DNA of 64,000 nucleotides from an uncultured Lachnospiraceae bacterium (GCA_910584845.1 CAJUDH010000017.1:1-64000), one strand, 5' to 3'. Counted from the first letter of the stretch, positions 34,354 through 44,165 are shown. Translations and numbers: made by a program. Notes: generated from the sequence alone by a model not told the origin.

Positions 34354-36345
34354 ATGAATCAGTTAGACATGATGTCAATTAATGCAATCCGCGTATTATC
34401 TGCAGACGCAATTCAAAAAGCAAAATCTGGCCATCCCGGGCTTCCTCTGGGCTGCGCGCCCATGGCTTACGAATTATGGATGAACCATTTAAGCCATAAT
34501 CCGGCTGACCCGGACTGGGCTAACCGGGATCGCTTTATCCTTTCCGGCGGCCACGGTTCCATGCTTCTTTATTCCCTGCTCCATCTTTTTGGATACGGCG
34601 GTTTGTCTAAAAAGGACATTATGGAATTCCGCCAATTAGAATCCCGTACCCCGGGGCATCCGGAATATGGGCAAACCGTAGGCGTTGAGGCAACTACCGG
34701 CCCTCTGGGCGCAGGTATGGCTATGGCAGTAGGCATGGCCATGGCAGAAACCCATCTGGCTTCTGTTTTTAATAAAGAAGGGTATCCTGTAATTGACCAC
34801 TATACCTATGCATTAGGCGGGGACGGATGCTTGATGGAGGGGATTAGCTATGAGGCTTTTTCCCTGGCCGGCACTTTAAAATTGGGAAAATTGATTATCC
34901 TTTATGATTCCAACAAAATTTCCATCGAAGGGGACACGGACGTTGTTTTTACGGAGGACGTATCCAAACGTATGGAATCTCTTGGTTTCCAAACCTTGTT
35001 TGTTAAAGACGGCAATGACCTGGAGGCAATCGGGCAGGCTATCGAAGCGGCAAAAGCAGATATTTCCCGCCCGTCTTTTATCACGGTACGTACACAAATC
35101 GGCTACGGCTGCCCTGCCAAGCAAGGTAAAGCAAGCGCCCACGGCGAACCCTTAGGCCCGGAAAACGTAGAAGCGCTGAAGGAGAATTTAGGCTGGCCTT
35201 CCAAAGAACCGTTTTATGTTCCAGAAGAAGTGTATGAACATTTCCAAAAAGCCACGGCCGAAAAAGAAGGCCCTGAAACTGCCTGGCAGGCAATGTTCAC
35301 CGCATATTGCCAAGAATATCCTGAAATGGAAGCCTTGTGGGAGCAGTACCATAAAACCGGAGTGGAAAAAGCTGCCAAGGCCATGCTATCCAATGAAAAC
35401 CTGTGGAAAAGCGGGGATAAGCCAGAAGCAACCAGGAATGTATCCGGAAGGATTTTAAATTGGCTTCAAGATACCCTTCCCAATTTAACCGGTGGTTCTG
35501 CGGATCTGGGCCCTTCAAACAAAACCATTATGAGCCATGCCGGAGATTACAGTGCACAAAACCGGAAAGGGCGTAACCTCCATTTTGGTGTGAGGGAGAT
35601 GGCTATGGCCGGGATTAGCAACGGTATCCTTCTCCATGGCGGTATGCGGGCTTATGTAGCTACTTTTTTCGTGTTTAGCGACTATGTAAAACCAATGGCC
35701 CGTTTATCTGCTTTAATGGGATTACCCCTTACCTATGTCTTCACCCATGACAGCATCGGAGTGGGGGAAGACGGACCTACCCATGAACCGATAGAACAAT
35801 TGGCGATGTTCCGTTCCATCCCCAATTTCCATGTATTCCGCCCGTGTGACGCGATAGAGACTGCGGCTGCCTGGTATACTGCCCTCACTTCAAAAGATGT
35901 GCCCACAGCCATAGTCCTTAGCCGCCAAAACCTGCCTTTAGTGGAAGGCACCTGCCAGGACGCCCTGAAAGGCGGATATATTTTAAATGACTGTGAAGGG
36001 ACACCGGAACTGATCCTTATTGCCACCGGATCTGAAGTGGACCTGGCACTGAAAGCAAAAACCCAGCTGGCCAAGGAGGGCAGGAGAGTACGGGTAGTTT
36101 CTTTGCCATGTATGGAAATCTTTGAAAAGCAAACATCCGAATACAAGGAATCTGTACTTCCCAAATCTGTACGCAAGAGGGTGGCTATTGAAGCCTTAAG
36201 CGGGTTTGGCTGGAGCCGCTATACAGGCTTGGACGGTGCGTCTGTTACTATGGATAGTTTTGGGGCCAGTGCACCTTCCGAGAAATTATTTGAACATTTT
36301 GGTTTTACTGTAAACCATGTGGTGGAAGTAGCCAAATCCTTATAA
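34354..36345 (+). CDS. tkt: Transketolase
   Basis: A 663-residue full-length transketolase of the pentose phosphate pathway. KSGHPGLPLGCAP at the start, the thiamine diphosphate motif GDGCLMEGISYEAFSLAG (about 155-172), VFTHDSIGVGEDGPTHEP and the C-terminal domain are intact. AGGAGGACATACC precedes the ATG. It stands alone ahead of a bidirectional terminator. Confidence 0.95.
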   Translation: MNQLDMMSINAIRVLSADAIQKAKSGHPGLPLGCAPMAYELWMNHLSHNPADPDWANRDRFILSGGHGSMLLYSLLHLFGYGGLSKKDIMEFRQLESRTPGHPEYGQTVGVEATTGPLGAGMAMAVGMAMAETHLASVFNKEGYPVIDHYTYALGGDGCLMEGISYEAFSLAGTLKLGKLIILYDSNKISIEGDTDVVFTEDVSKRMESLGFQTLFVKDGNDLEAIGQAIEAAKADISRPSFITVRTQIGYGCPAKQGKASAHGEPLGPENVEALKENLGWPSKEPFYVPEEVYEHFQKATAEKEGPETAWQAMFTAYCQEYPEMEALWEQYHKTGVEKAAKAMLSNENLWKSGDKPEATRNVSGRILNWLQDTLPNLTGGSADLGPSNKTIMSHAGDYSAQNRKGRNLHFGVREMAMAGISNGILLHGGMRAYVATFFVFSDYVKPMARLSALMGLPLTYVFTHDSIGVGEDGPTHEPIEQLAMFRSIPNFHVFRPCDAIETAAAWYTALTSKDVPTAIVLSRQNLPLVEGTCQDALKGGYILNDCEGTPELILIATGSEVDLALKAKTQLAKEGRRVRVVSLPCMEIFEKQTSEYKESVLPKSVRKRVAIEALSGFGWSRYTGLDGASVTMDSFGASAPSEKLFEHFGFTVNHVVEVAKSL

Positions 36346-36386
36346 ATTTATCAGGCAAATTAGGAAACGATATTATCATAAAGGAT

Positions 36387-36418
36387 AAAAAAGGGCGCCG
36401 CAGCCGACGCCCTTTTTT
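36387..36418. terminator. Bidirectional terminator between tkt and rsmI
   Basis: AAAAAAGGGCG (36387-36397) pairs with CGCCCTTTTTT (36408-36418), loop CCGCAGCCGA. It serves converging tkt and the minus-strand rsmI unit, overlapping the rsmI stop codon by two bases. Confidence 0.88.
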
Positions 36419-37277
36419 ATTTTTCCCCGATTAAAATTTCATAAACCTCCCTTTTGGTTATCCCCCGATCCTTGCCCACTTTTTTCATTGCCTCTTTTTT
36501 ATCTATGCCTTGTGACAGATAAATATCCATATGTTCTTTTATCGGGACCTCTTCCCAGGATTGCTGCATCTCTTGTTTCAAATCAGTTATAGAACGCCCT
36601 TCAATCACTATCACACATTCCCCTTTTGGTTCTTCTGCCCCATATCGTTTTAGGGCGCCCTCCAAAGTGCTGCAATAAGCCTCCTCATATTTTTTTGTCA
36701 GCTCCCGGCATAATGTGGCTTTTCGGCCACCCCCTAATACGTCGGTTAATTCTTTCAATGTGTCTATCAAATGATGTGGGGCTTCATAAATTACAATGGT
36801 TCTGGTTTCCTTTTTTAGCTCCTCCAAGATCCACTGCCGTTCCTTCTTATTAACGGGTAAAAAAGCCTCAAAGCAAAAACGCCGATTCGACAATCCCGAC
36901 AATGTCAGTGCGGTCACACAAGCTACCGGCCCTGGCAAGGATGTCACCGCAATCCCCGCCTGGTAACATTGCTTTACAAGTTCTTCCCCCGGATCGGATA
37001 TACCTGGGGTTCCTGCGTCTGTCACTAAAGCAATATCTTTCCCTTTTTTTAGTTGCTGCACCAAATTTTGGGCCTTTTCCAGTTTATTAAATTCATGGTA
37101 GCTGGTCATGGGCGTGCGGATGCTAAAATGGTTTAACAGTTTAATCGTATGCCTGGTATCCTCTGCCGCAATCAAATCCACTTTTTTTAATGTATCCAAA
37201 ACCCTTAGTGTAATATCATCCAGGTTTCCAATAGGAGTAGCACACAAATATAGTTTCCCTTCTGCTTTTTCCCTCAT
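36417..37277 (-). CDS. rsmI: 16S rRNA (cytidine(1402)-2'-O)-methyltransferase
   Basis: A 286-residue SAM-dependent enzyme of the tetrapyrrole-methylase fold. LCATPIGNLDDITLRVL, AEDTRHT, VTDAGTPGISDPG and LPGPVACVTAL are the RsmI signatures. It methylates C1402 in the ribosomal decoding centre. AAAGGAGGAAAAA fixes the start at 37277; the frame is open 23 codons beyond. Last gene of the minus-strand cluster, as yabC is in Bacillus. Confidence 0.93.
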   Translation of the reverse strand: MREKAEGKLYLCATPIGNLDDITLRVLDTLKKVDLIAAEDTRHTIKLLNHFSIRTPMTSYHEFNKLEKAQNLVQQLKKGKDIALVTDAGTPGISDPGEELVKQCYQAGIAVTSLPGPVACVTALTLSGLSNRRFCFEAFLPVNKKERQWILEELKKETRTIVIYEAPHHLIDTLKELTDVLGGGRKATLCRELTKKYEEAYCSTLEGALKRYGAEEPKGECVIVIEGRSITDLKQEMQQSWEEVPIKEHMDIYLSQGIDKKEAMKKVGKDRGITKREVYEILIGEK

Positions 37278-37342
37278 TTTTTCCTCCTTTCTCTGCCAGA
37301 TCCATAAGGAGCCTTGACTTTGTATTCCGTTTTCCCCTTCTT

Positions 37343-38074
37343 TCAATATCCATAAATAGCACGGATTTCTTCAGAATAGGTTCCGGGCCCTTGAAACACA
37401 ACAATGGGCGCTTCTACTTTCATCATGGCCCTTCCGCCTTTTACCGCCTCGATTAATACCATATTGGCTTCTTTATCCACAAAAGGATGTACCATTTTCA
37501 ACCGTTTTGGCTCTAATCCGTTTTGTTTTAGGGATGTAATAACCTCTGCCAGCCTCCGTGGCCGGTGGACCAAATAAAACCTTCCCCCCGGTTTCAAAAT
37601 CAAATTTGTTTCCCTCACGATTTCCCCCCAATTACAAAGTATTTCATGGCGAGATATGGCCTTTGACGTATGGGGATTTTTTAATCCTTCTTGTTCCACC
37701 ATATAGGGGGGATTGGATGTTACCACGTCAAAAGAAGCCTTGCCGAATATCCGGTTGGCTTCCTTTAAATCCCCTTGAACAATATGAATCCGGCCTTCCA
37801 GGCCATTAAGCAGCACGCTGCGCTTGGCCATATCCGCTATGTCTTCTTGAATCTCGATCCCGGTAAAGTCCGTCCCTTCTGTCTTTGCTTCCAGCAAAAT
37901 GGGGATAATTCCCGTACCTGTCCCTAAATCAATGGCCCTTTCCCCCTTCTTTACCCAGGAAAATCCGGAAAGCAGCACCGCGTCCATTCCAAAGCAAAAC
38001 CCATTTTTCTTTTGGATAATATGATAACCGCAACGTTGCAGGTCATCAATCCTTTCGTCTTCCCTGCTATCCAT
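37343..38074 (-). CDS. trmN6: tRNA1(Val) (adenine(37)-N6)-methyltransferase family protein
   Basis: A 243-residue Rossmann methyltransferase. The SAM loop DLGTGTGIIPILL (about 49-61), the amino-methylase motif SNPPYM (about 120) and the C-terminal HPFVDKEANMVLIEA match the TrmN6/YfiC/YabB family. It overlaps ricT by eight bases, so translation is coupled. The last ~25 residues (VFQGPGTYSEEIRAIYGY) extend a little beyond what I expect. The modified tRNA is inferred from the family. Confidence 0.88.
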   Translation of the reverse strand: MDSREDERIDDLQRCGYHIIQKKNGFCFGMDAVLLSGFSWVKKGERAIDLGTGTGIIPILLEAKTEGTDFTGIEIQEDIADMAKRSVLLNGLEGRIHIVQGDLKEANRIFGKASFDVVTSNPPYMVEQEGLKNPHTSKAISRHEILCNWGEIVRETNLILKPGGRFYLVHRPRRLAEVITSLKQNGLEPKRLKMVHPFVDKEANMVLIEAVKGGRAMMKVEAPIVVFQGPGTYSEEIRAIYGY

Positions 38075-38975
38075 GTATCTTTGATTTTCCTTCCTGCCGT
38101 TCCAAAGCTTCCAGCTTTTTCAATTCCGCATCTTCGATATCTGCTTTTTTCTTCCTTCTTCTTGGTTTAAACCGTAACTGTTCTACTTTATATTCCCGTA
38201 TTTCCTTTTCATCGTGGTTTACAGTCACAATAACCTTAACCAGCTGACGGAGCACATTGACACTTTGTACCTCGCCTTTCAAACCATCATCGGCGGTCAC
38301 AAAATCGCCTACGCCGGGAAGTTTGCTATTCAGATATTCGTAAGTCTCTTCTTCATTTTTCAGGCAGCACATAAGGCGGCCGCATACCCCTGATATTTTA
38401 GAAGGGTTCAAAGATAAGTTTTGTTCCTTTGCCATCCGGATAGACACGGGGATAAATTCTGACAAATAAGAATGGCAACATAGCACCCGTCCACAAATGC
38501 CTACACCGCCTATAATCTTGGTTTCATCCCGGACCCCGACTTGCCGCAATTCAATTCTGGTTTTAAACACAGAAGCCAAATCTTTGACCAATTCCCTAAA
38601 ATCAATCCTCCCATCGGCTGTAAAATAGAATAGGATTTTATTATTGTCAAAAGTGTACTCCACATCAATCAGCTTCATTTCCAATCCATGTTTGGCAATC
38701 TTTTCCTGACAGATTTTAAAGGCATCCTTTTCTTTTTTATGGTTGTTTTCTTCACGGATTTCATCCTCATTTGTAGCCAGGCGGATCACGGATTTTAAAG
38801 GTTGGGTTATTTTACTCTCATCTACCTCCCGGTTCCCTAAAACCACATGGCCATATTCCACTCCCCGGACTGTTTCCACAATCACATGGTCGCCACTTTT
38901 TATTTCCCGGTTCCCTGGCATAAAATAGTATACTTTTCCTCCGTTCCGAAACCGGACCCCTATGATTTTTACCAT
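38067..38975 (-). CDS. ricT: PSP1-domain protein RicT (YaaT)
   Basis: A 302-residue PSP1-domain protein. FRNGGKVYYFMPG at the start, the cysteine-rich GRVLCCHSYL and GVCGRLMCCLKNEEETYEYL segments and a basic tail are characteristic. In Bacillus, RicT acts with RicA and RicF to guide RNase Y and affects sporulation, competence and biofilm. Its gene sits between holB and the methyltransferases there too. RicA and RicF genes are not in this window. Confidence 0.92.
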   Translation of the reverse strand: MVKIIGVRFRNGGKVYYFMPGNREIKSGDHVIVETVRGVEYGHVVLGNREVDESKITQPLKSVIRLATNEDEIREENNHKKEKDAFKICQEKIAKHGLEMKLIDVEYTFDNNKILFYFTADGRIDFRELVKDLASVFKTRIELRQVGVRDETKIIGGVGICGRVLCCHSYLSEFIPVSIRMAKEQNLSLNPSKISGVCGRLMCCLKNEEETYEYLNSKLPGVGDFVTADDGLKGEVQSVNVLRQLVKVIVTVNHDEKEIREYKVEQLRFKPRRRKKKADIEDAELKKLEALERQEGKSKIHG

Positions 38976-39055
38976 TAATCTATTTCTCCTTATTTTCAGC
39001 TATTTCATATGTTTTTCTTTAAAAGGCAAACAAATGGAAAGAAAATTATATCTTT

Positions 39056-40045
39056 TCAGTTTTCTTTCATCACCAGCAGCAATAATTCCATAGTCAATTC
39101 CATGTTTACATTGGCATGAAGGCGGACTTTCGCCTTGTCAATGGCTTCCACGACTGTCTCCAACCCACTGTATGCGCTATGGGTGCTGATCTCATTAATT
39201 GTCTTAAACTCATCTTTAAAAATCAGCAAATTAATATCCCTTGTCACTTTATATAATAAAACATCCCTGTACCAGATTTGCATAAAATCCAGGCATTCCT
39301 GAATATCCAGGTCATTTTCCTTTAGTTTTCCAATATAATCTAAAAGCTCTGAAAGACCCACATCATGGATATGCCTCATTAAATGCAGCATGGCTTGATG
39401 CATCAGACGGAACTTTTCGGAAGACGCAATGGAAATAGCCTTTCCTAAGTTTCCTCGGGCAAACGCAGCATAGACATCTGCATCGGCCTCAGGGACAAGC
39501 AGATTTTTTACCAGATAGCCCCTTACTATAAAATCTTTTAAAGGCTTTAACTTTAGTAGGACGCACCGGGAAAGTATAGTAGGTAATAAGGCTTCCTGTT
39601 TCGTAGTCAATAAAATAATTACTGCATAGGAAGGCGGTTCTTCTATCGTCTTTAACAATGCATTCTGTGCCTGGATGGTCATTTTCTCAGCTTCGTCTAC
39701 AATATATATTTTATAATAACTACTGTAAGGGCGCACCAAGACCGTATCATTAATCTGCTCCCGGATATCATCCACACCAATACTGGCCGATTTTTCATGG
39801 GTAACATGAATCAAATCCGGGTGGCTGTTGCTTATCACTTGTTTACAGGCATGGCATTCCATACACGGCTGGTTTTTGCCTTTCTCACAAAGCAGGGACA
39901 AAGCAAATGCATGCGCCAAGGATTTGCGCCCCATACCTGCCTCCCCGTCTAAAATATAGGCATGAGATACTTTGTTAGCCCTGATTGCCTTTTGAAAATA
40001 GTCTTTGATCTGATCGTGTCCAAATATCTCATGGAAATTAAGCAT
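39056..40045 (-). CDS. holB: DNA polymerase III delta-prime subunit
   Basis: A 329-residue AAA+ clamp-loader subunit. HEIFGHDQIKDYFQKAI, a P-loop-like GEAGMGRKSLAHA, the zinc site (four Cys spaced C-x8-C-x2-C-x2-C near 54-68), IYIVDEAEKMTIQAQNALLKT and the sensor-1 region TILSRC are visible. It helps load the beta clamp (dnaN, same window). GGGAGGCTGTC precedes the ATG. Confidence 0.9.
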   Translation of the reverse strand: MLNFHEIFGHDQIKDYFQKAIRANKVSHAYILDGEAGMGRKSLAHAFALSLLCEKGKNQPCMECHACKQVISNSHPDLIHVTHEKSASIGVDDIREQINDTVLVRPYSSYYKIYIVDEAEKMTIQAQNALLKTIEEPPSYAVIILLTTKQEALLPTILSRCVLLKLKPLKDFIVRGYLVKNLLVPEADADVYAAFARGNLGKAISIASSEKFRLMHQAMLHLMRHIHDVGLSELLDYIGKLKENDLDIQECLDFMQIWYRDVLLYKVTRDINLLIFKDEFKTINEISTHSAYSGLETVVEAIDKAKVRLHANVNMELTMELLLLVMKEN

Positions 40046-40158
40046 GACAGCCTCCCGTCAAGAAAAGTAGTAGTAGGTAACTGTTTTTATTCACTACAGC
40101 TACAAAAAGTATAACATAAAATCAACATTCTGTATAGAATAATCCATTTCCATATTCG

Positions 40159-40743
40159 CTATTCCATTGCCTTTATATCGCTTTTAATTTGCCCTAAACA
40201 AGAATCCAGACAGATATTTTGATATATTTTATTAATTCCACAGCTTTTCAATTTTTCTAAAGAAAAGTCGTTTTCGTCTGCCAGAAAACGTCTGCACATC
40301 TCCACATAATTGGGCTTTTTTTGAGAACGCTCACGCAAAAGGGCCCGCTCCAAACGGATACCGTCATCCGTTTCCAGATAAAGCGGGATAACCATATCCC
40401 GGTCAAAATAATCCCTTAATTTTTCATAAGATTCCAATGTCCCTATCGTTAAATAATCCCACTTTTCCTTTTTTATATGTCCCCCATCTATCGTAGCATA
40501 GCTCCATGGCCCTGCTGAAGTGTCATAAGTGCGGACCTCGATTACTTTGTTTAATTGCCGGTATTCCTCCAACTCTTTTCTGCTGATAAAATGATATTCG
40601 ACCCCTTCTTCCTCACCTTCCCGCATGGGCCGTGTGGTATAAGGCACCATAGGCCGGAGGTTAGGGCATTCAGCCAGTAGCCTTTTATAAATAGTATCTT
40701 TTCCGGAAGCGCTTTTTCCCATCAAATAATATATTTTACCCAT
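40159..40743 (-). CDS. Guanylate-kinase-like P-loop kinase
   Basis: A 194-residue protein with a P-loop GKSASGKDTIYKRLL (residues 9-23) and the guanylate-kinase GMP-binding segment YTTRPMREGEEEGVEYHF (about 35-52). It overlaps the decarboxylase gene by eight bases and is followed by holB. In Bacillus the gene between yaaO and holB is tmk (thymidylate kinase). Here the protein is Gmk-like. Gmk from such bacteria normally has a GPSGxGK loop, so this is likely a divergent paralogue; substrate unknown. Confidence 0.75.
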   Translation of the reverse strand: MGKIYYLMGKSASGKDTIYKRLLAECPNLRPMVPYTTRPMREGEEEGVEYHFISRKELEEYRQLNKVIEVRTYDTSAGPWSYATIDGGHIKKEKWDYLTIGTLESYEKLRDYFDRDMVIPLYLETDDGIRLERALLRERSQKKPNYVEMCRRFLADENDFSLEKLKSCGINKIYQNICLDSCLGQIKSDIKAME

Positions 40744-42199
40744 GATTTGCTCCTGTATCTGTAAAAACCCGCAGGTACTCAGCCTCTTTATCTGCCATTC
40801 CCTGGACAGGAAGACCCATTTGCCTATATTGGATCACCTGCCCAATTATTTGCCTCGTAATCAGCTCTCCAGGGGCTATAATCGGTATGCCTGGCGGATA
40901 TAAATAGATAAATTCTGCAGAAACCCTTTCTTCACAATCTGCTATCGGAATCCTTTCATAAGGGGCATCTATAGCATGGGCTAGTGTAGTTTTCACCCAA
41001 GCCTTATGTTCCCATACCACCGTTTCCCGATTGCCCGCCATAATAGTCCTATCAATCCCATAAAATGCTTCTACTAACCGTTGTAGCCCTTCTTTTGTAT
41101 CAAATAATGTAGTTATTGCCGTTACATAATCTACCCCGCACATTTCCATTTCTAAATGGTATTTTTCCCGCAGCATCTGATCTAAATCCGTTCCCTTTAA
41201 AGAACTGTCTCCACAGGAAACCACAATCTTAGAGGGATCCAAGCCATGTATCCCCCATTGTCCATGCAAAGAATCATCCAATAATTTTAAATGTTTCATA
41301 CATGCCAGTTTTTTTCTACATACATTTAACCAAGAAGCATATGTTTTAAAATATTCTTCTCCCTTTTCCCACATTTCATAAACACATCGTTCTATGCTGG
41401 CCATAAATACATATGACGGGCTGCTGCTTTGATACATTTGCAGATAACGCTCTAACTTTTCCAAATCCACAAGTTCCCCTTTCACATGCAAAAGTGCAGT
41501 CTGAGTCAAAGAAGGGGCTGTTTTATGTAAACTTTGAACCACAATATCTGCTCCACATTCCAAAGCAGGTTTCGGAAAAATGCCACTAAAAGGAAAATGA
41601 GCCCCATGGGCCTCATCTACAATAAGCGGAATGGTTTTTTCATGAACCACCTGGGCAATTTTTTCAATATCCGAAACCACCCCTTCATAAGTAGGGGAAA
41701 CTATGATAACGGCTTCTGTATCGGGATTTTCCTCTAAGAGCCTTTTTACATCCTCTGCCAAAATTCCTCCGTTTATCCCCCAGTGACCCACAAATGGAGG
41801 ATATACATAAACAGTCTTACATTGCTTTAGTATAGCCCCATGATAAGCAGACTTATGGCAATTTCGGCCAATGAGCAGCTTGCCCCCAAAATGGGTAACG
41901 GCAGAAATTGCGCTTAAGATTCCACAACTGCTCCCATTAACCAGATAATAAGTCTTATCTGCACCGTAAACTTGGGCCGCCCATTCCATAGACTCTTTCA
42001 AGATGCCTTTCGGATTATGAAGATTATCAAATCCATGAATCTCTGTAATATCAATTGCATAGGGGTTGGGGAACTCTTTTAAAAAACCTAGATTGTTTTG
42101 ACGTTTGTGGCCCGGCATATGAAACGGATAGTAGCCACGATTGCTGTATCGGATCAGCCTTTCCAACAGCAAGTTTTCTTTATTGATAGGATTGCACAT
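40736..42199 (-). CDS. PLP-dependent Orn/Lys/Arg decarboxylase family protein
   Basis: A 487-residue fold-type I decarboxylase of the YaaO/SpeA group. FHMPGHKRQ near the start, VSPTYEGVVSDI, DEAHGAHFPFSG and the cofactor-binding lysine in QSLHKTAPSLTQTALLHV are intact, followed by the C-terminal domain. The family makes putrescine, cadaverine or agmatine; the substrate here is unknown. It is first in a six-gene minus-strand unit through rsmI, with eight-base overlaps to its neighbour. Confidence 0.88.
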   Translation of the reverse strand: MCNPINKENLLLERLIRYSNRGYYPFHMPGHKRQNNLGFLKEFPNPYAIDITEIHGFDNLHNPKGILKESMEWAAQVYGADKTYYLVNGSSCGILSAISAVTHFGGKLLIGRNCHKSAYHGAILKQCKTVYVYPPFVGHWGINGGILAEDVKRLLEENPDTEAVIIVSPTYEGVVSDIEKIAQVVHEKTIPLIVDEAHGAHFPFSGIFPKPALECGADIVVQSLHKTAPSLTQTALLHVKGELVDLEKLERYLQMYQSSSPSYVFMASIERCVYEMWEKGEEYFKTYASWLNVCRKKLACMKHLKLLDDSLHGQWGIHGLDPSKIVVSCGDSSLKGTDLDQMLREKYHLEMEMCGVDYVTAITTLFDTKEGLQRLVEAFYGIDRTIMAGNRETVVWEHKAWVKTTLAHAIDAPYERIPIADCEERVSAEFIYLYPPGIPIIAPGELITRQIIGQVIQYRQMGLPVQGMADKEAEYLRVFTDTGANHG

Positions 42200-42674
42200 G
42201 GCTGTTTTACTTTTCCTTTCCTCTGATTTCGTTCACGATGCTTAATCTGATCCCATTGTTTCCCCTCTCTCAAAAGCTTTTTCCATCAATAAAAAAGGGC
42301 CCACGAATAACTGCTTTCATGCTTGCACATAACCGTTTTCCATTGCCTTTTCTCTATTGTCCTGTATATTAGTATCGATTATATCATACATCATAAATTT
42401 CTGCAATTTGCAGAATTTGATTTCTCTTGCATGTTTTGTATTTATGCCGTAAAATAGTAAAGAAAAGCCCTAAAAACCATGCATAAAACCGATACTCCCA
42501 GATTTCCTTTGTGCCTGTTTTGTGATATGCTTTTTTGTCAGATACATTTTAATATATCATACATATGTGGAACATATATGGATTCCATCCATGCACATAT
42601 GATGGAAAATCAACACAAAAGCAGGCGCAACAGAGATTTCGGACAGGTAGGATTATATAAAATAGGAGGGTCAG
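42200..42674. promoter_or_regulatory. Divergent regulatory region with a palindrome at 42399-42415
   Basis: A 475-base space between the minus-strand decarboxylase unit and the plus-strand small gene. TTCTGCAA-T-TTGCAGAA (42399-42415) is a perfect palindrome with 8-bp arms, a plausible repressor site. ATATCATACAT occurs at both ends of the region (about 42382 and 42555). No gene is visible; a 71-codon open frame from 42479 has no ribosome site and overlaps the next gene's start. Confidence 0.45.
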
Positions 42675-42902
42675 ATGAGAGAGATCGAATTTAAAATGGA
42701 AAGGCAAGGGTTGGTAAACATTGGCGACGAAGTAGAAATCACAGAAAGGGAAGGGGTTACTTATAGTTATATAATTGAGCCGGCTGTAGCTATGTCCGGA
42801 TGTTTCCCTGCCCGGGAACGGATATTGTCAAAAAAGGGGGTGATTAAAGACATACGGCAGAATGAAAGGGGGTTTTATATCGTTGCTGTTTTTGAAGAAT
42901 AG
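42675..42902 (+). CDS. Small hypothetical protein
   Basis: A 75-residue soluble protein behind an excellent AATAGGAGGGTCAG site. Beta-rich sequence (VNIGDEVEITEREGVTYSYI, then GVIKDIRQNERGFYIVAVFE) suggests a small barrel such as those in nucleic-acid-binding or assembly proteins, but no family is recognised. It stands alone, divergent from the decarboxylase unit. Confidence 0.65.
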   Translation: MREIEFKMERQGLVNIGDEVEITEREGVTYSYIIEPAVAMSGCFPARERILSKKGVIKDIRQNERGFYIVAVFEE

Positions 42903-43220
42903 GTTTCTAATAACAAATTTTTGAAAATGGTTTCCAGTATGGCTGGATTTTGGCAGCTGACGAAGCAATGGGGGAGAGTGCCAGCCATCGTTTTCTGTGA
43001 TTTTGCGGCACCCTCATTTGCCCCGTCAACTGCCACGGCAATATTTAAAATTTTCCCTGCCTGGTAAATATGATAGCTAAATCAGATCTGATTTTAAAAA
43101 ATGGAACAGGTATACTGGTGTCCTGTAGGCCCGGCAGTAAATAATTTTCACATATGCTTGTAAGCAGAAAACATGCCGGATAAAAATCTGCTTTTCTTTA
43201 TCCTTGATCTATTGCAAAAA
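42903..43220 (-). other. Intergenic stretch with a possible gene remnant
   Basis: A 318-base gap. On the minus strand, from about 43071 down to 42890, one frame stays open for about 60 codons (YQAGKILNIAVAVDGANEGA is visible near its start) but has no start codon with a ribosome site and is closed by TGA just upstream. It may be the tail of a decayed gene or chance. An imperfect AAGCAGA/TCTGCTT hairpin near 43165-43200 follows the glucokinase stop. Confidence 0.25.
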
Positions 43221-44165
43221 TTAATCCAACATCAACCTTGCCGCACCGTAGATCCCCGCATCATTTCCCAATTTTGCCAATCCAATTTTCCCCTTATTTT
43301 TGGAGATAGGAGAAAAATGGTCATAATATTTATCTATGATGTCAATTAAAAATTGACCTGCTTTTGAGACGCCGCCACCAATAACAAACATTTCCGGATC
43401 CACAGTCATGGCTACCTGAGCCAACATAAGCCCAAGATAACGCCCGACAATTTCCGTAACCTCCAAAGCGAGGGCATCCCCGGCCTTTGCCTCATCTAAG
43501 ACATCTTTGGCAGTTATATTGTCTCCATATTTCCTCATTGCAGAAGGAGTAGAAGAGGCAGCTATTTTTCTTCTGGCTTCTCTGGCTATTCCTGTAGCGC
43601 TAGCCACCTGCTCTACACAGCCTACCCCGCCACAGTTGCAATGTTCCGTTTCTTCGTCACGGACATGTATATGGCCAATCTCTCCACCTAATCCATGTTT
43701 TCCGGCAATAATTTTTTCATCTATAATTACACCGCCGCCAACACCAGTCCCCAAAGTCACCATTACAATATCCGTATAACCTTTACCGCCTCCTTGCCAC
43801 ATTTCTCCCAAAGCTGCCACATTGGCGTCATTACCACTTTTTACCGGAAGGCCCGATAGTAGTTGGCTTAATTCCTTTTGGGGATTCATATCCCTCCAAC
43901 CCAAATTTACACAAACTTCCACATATCCATCTGGCATCACCGGGCCTGGTACACCCATTCCGGCGCCTGCTACATCCTCCATAGGAATATTTTTTTCCTT
44001 TAACACAGACTTAATAGAAGCAGCAACATCTTCCAAAATATATTTACCGCCTTCCTCTTTGCGGGTAGGCACTTCCCATTTGTCCAAAAGCCTGCCGTCT
44101 ACGGTAAATAGGCCCAGCTTTACAGTAGTCCCCCCAATGTCAATACCAATACATTTTTTTTCCAT
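43221..44165 (-). CDS. glk: ROK-family glucokinase
   Basis: A 314-residue sugar kinase. The ATP phosphate loop IDIGGTTVKLGLF, GVPGPV, catalytic GNDANVAALGE, GTGVGGGVI and the ROK zinc site HCNCGGVGCVEQVAS are present. No DNA-binding domain precedes it, so it is an enzyme, most likely glucokinase. AAAGGAGGAAAGCAT precedes the ATG. Together with pgi and tkt it covers entry into central sugar metabolism. Confidence 0.92.
   Translation of the reverse strand: MEKKCIGIDIGGTTVKLGLFTVDGRLLDKWEVPTRKEEGGKYILEDVAASIKSVLKEKNIPMEDVAGAGMGVPGPVMPDGYVEVCVNLGWRDMNPQKELSQLLSGLPVKSGNDANVAALGEMWQGGGKGYTDIVMVTLGTGVGGGVIIDEKIIAGKHGLGGEIGHIHVRDEETEHCNCGGVGCVEQVASATGIAREARRKIAASSTPSAMRKYGDNITAKDVLDEAKAGDALALEVTEIVGRYLGLMLAQVAMTVDPEMFVIGGGVSKAGQFLIDIIDKYYDHFSPISKNKGKIGLAKLGNDAGIYGAARLMLD

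Noticed and set aside
42479..42694. 71-codon frame before the small gene at 42675
   Set aside because: No ribosome site and it overlaps the start of a gene with an excellent one.
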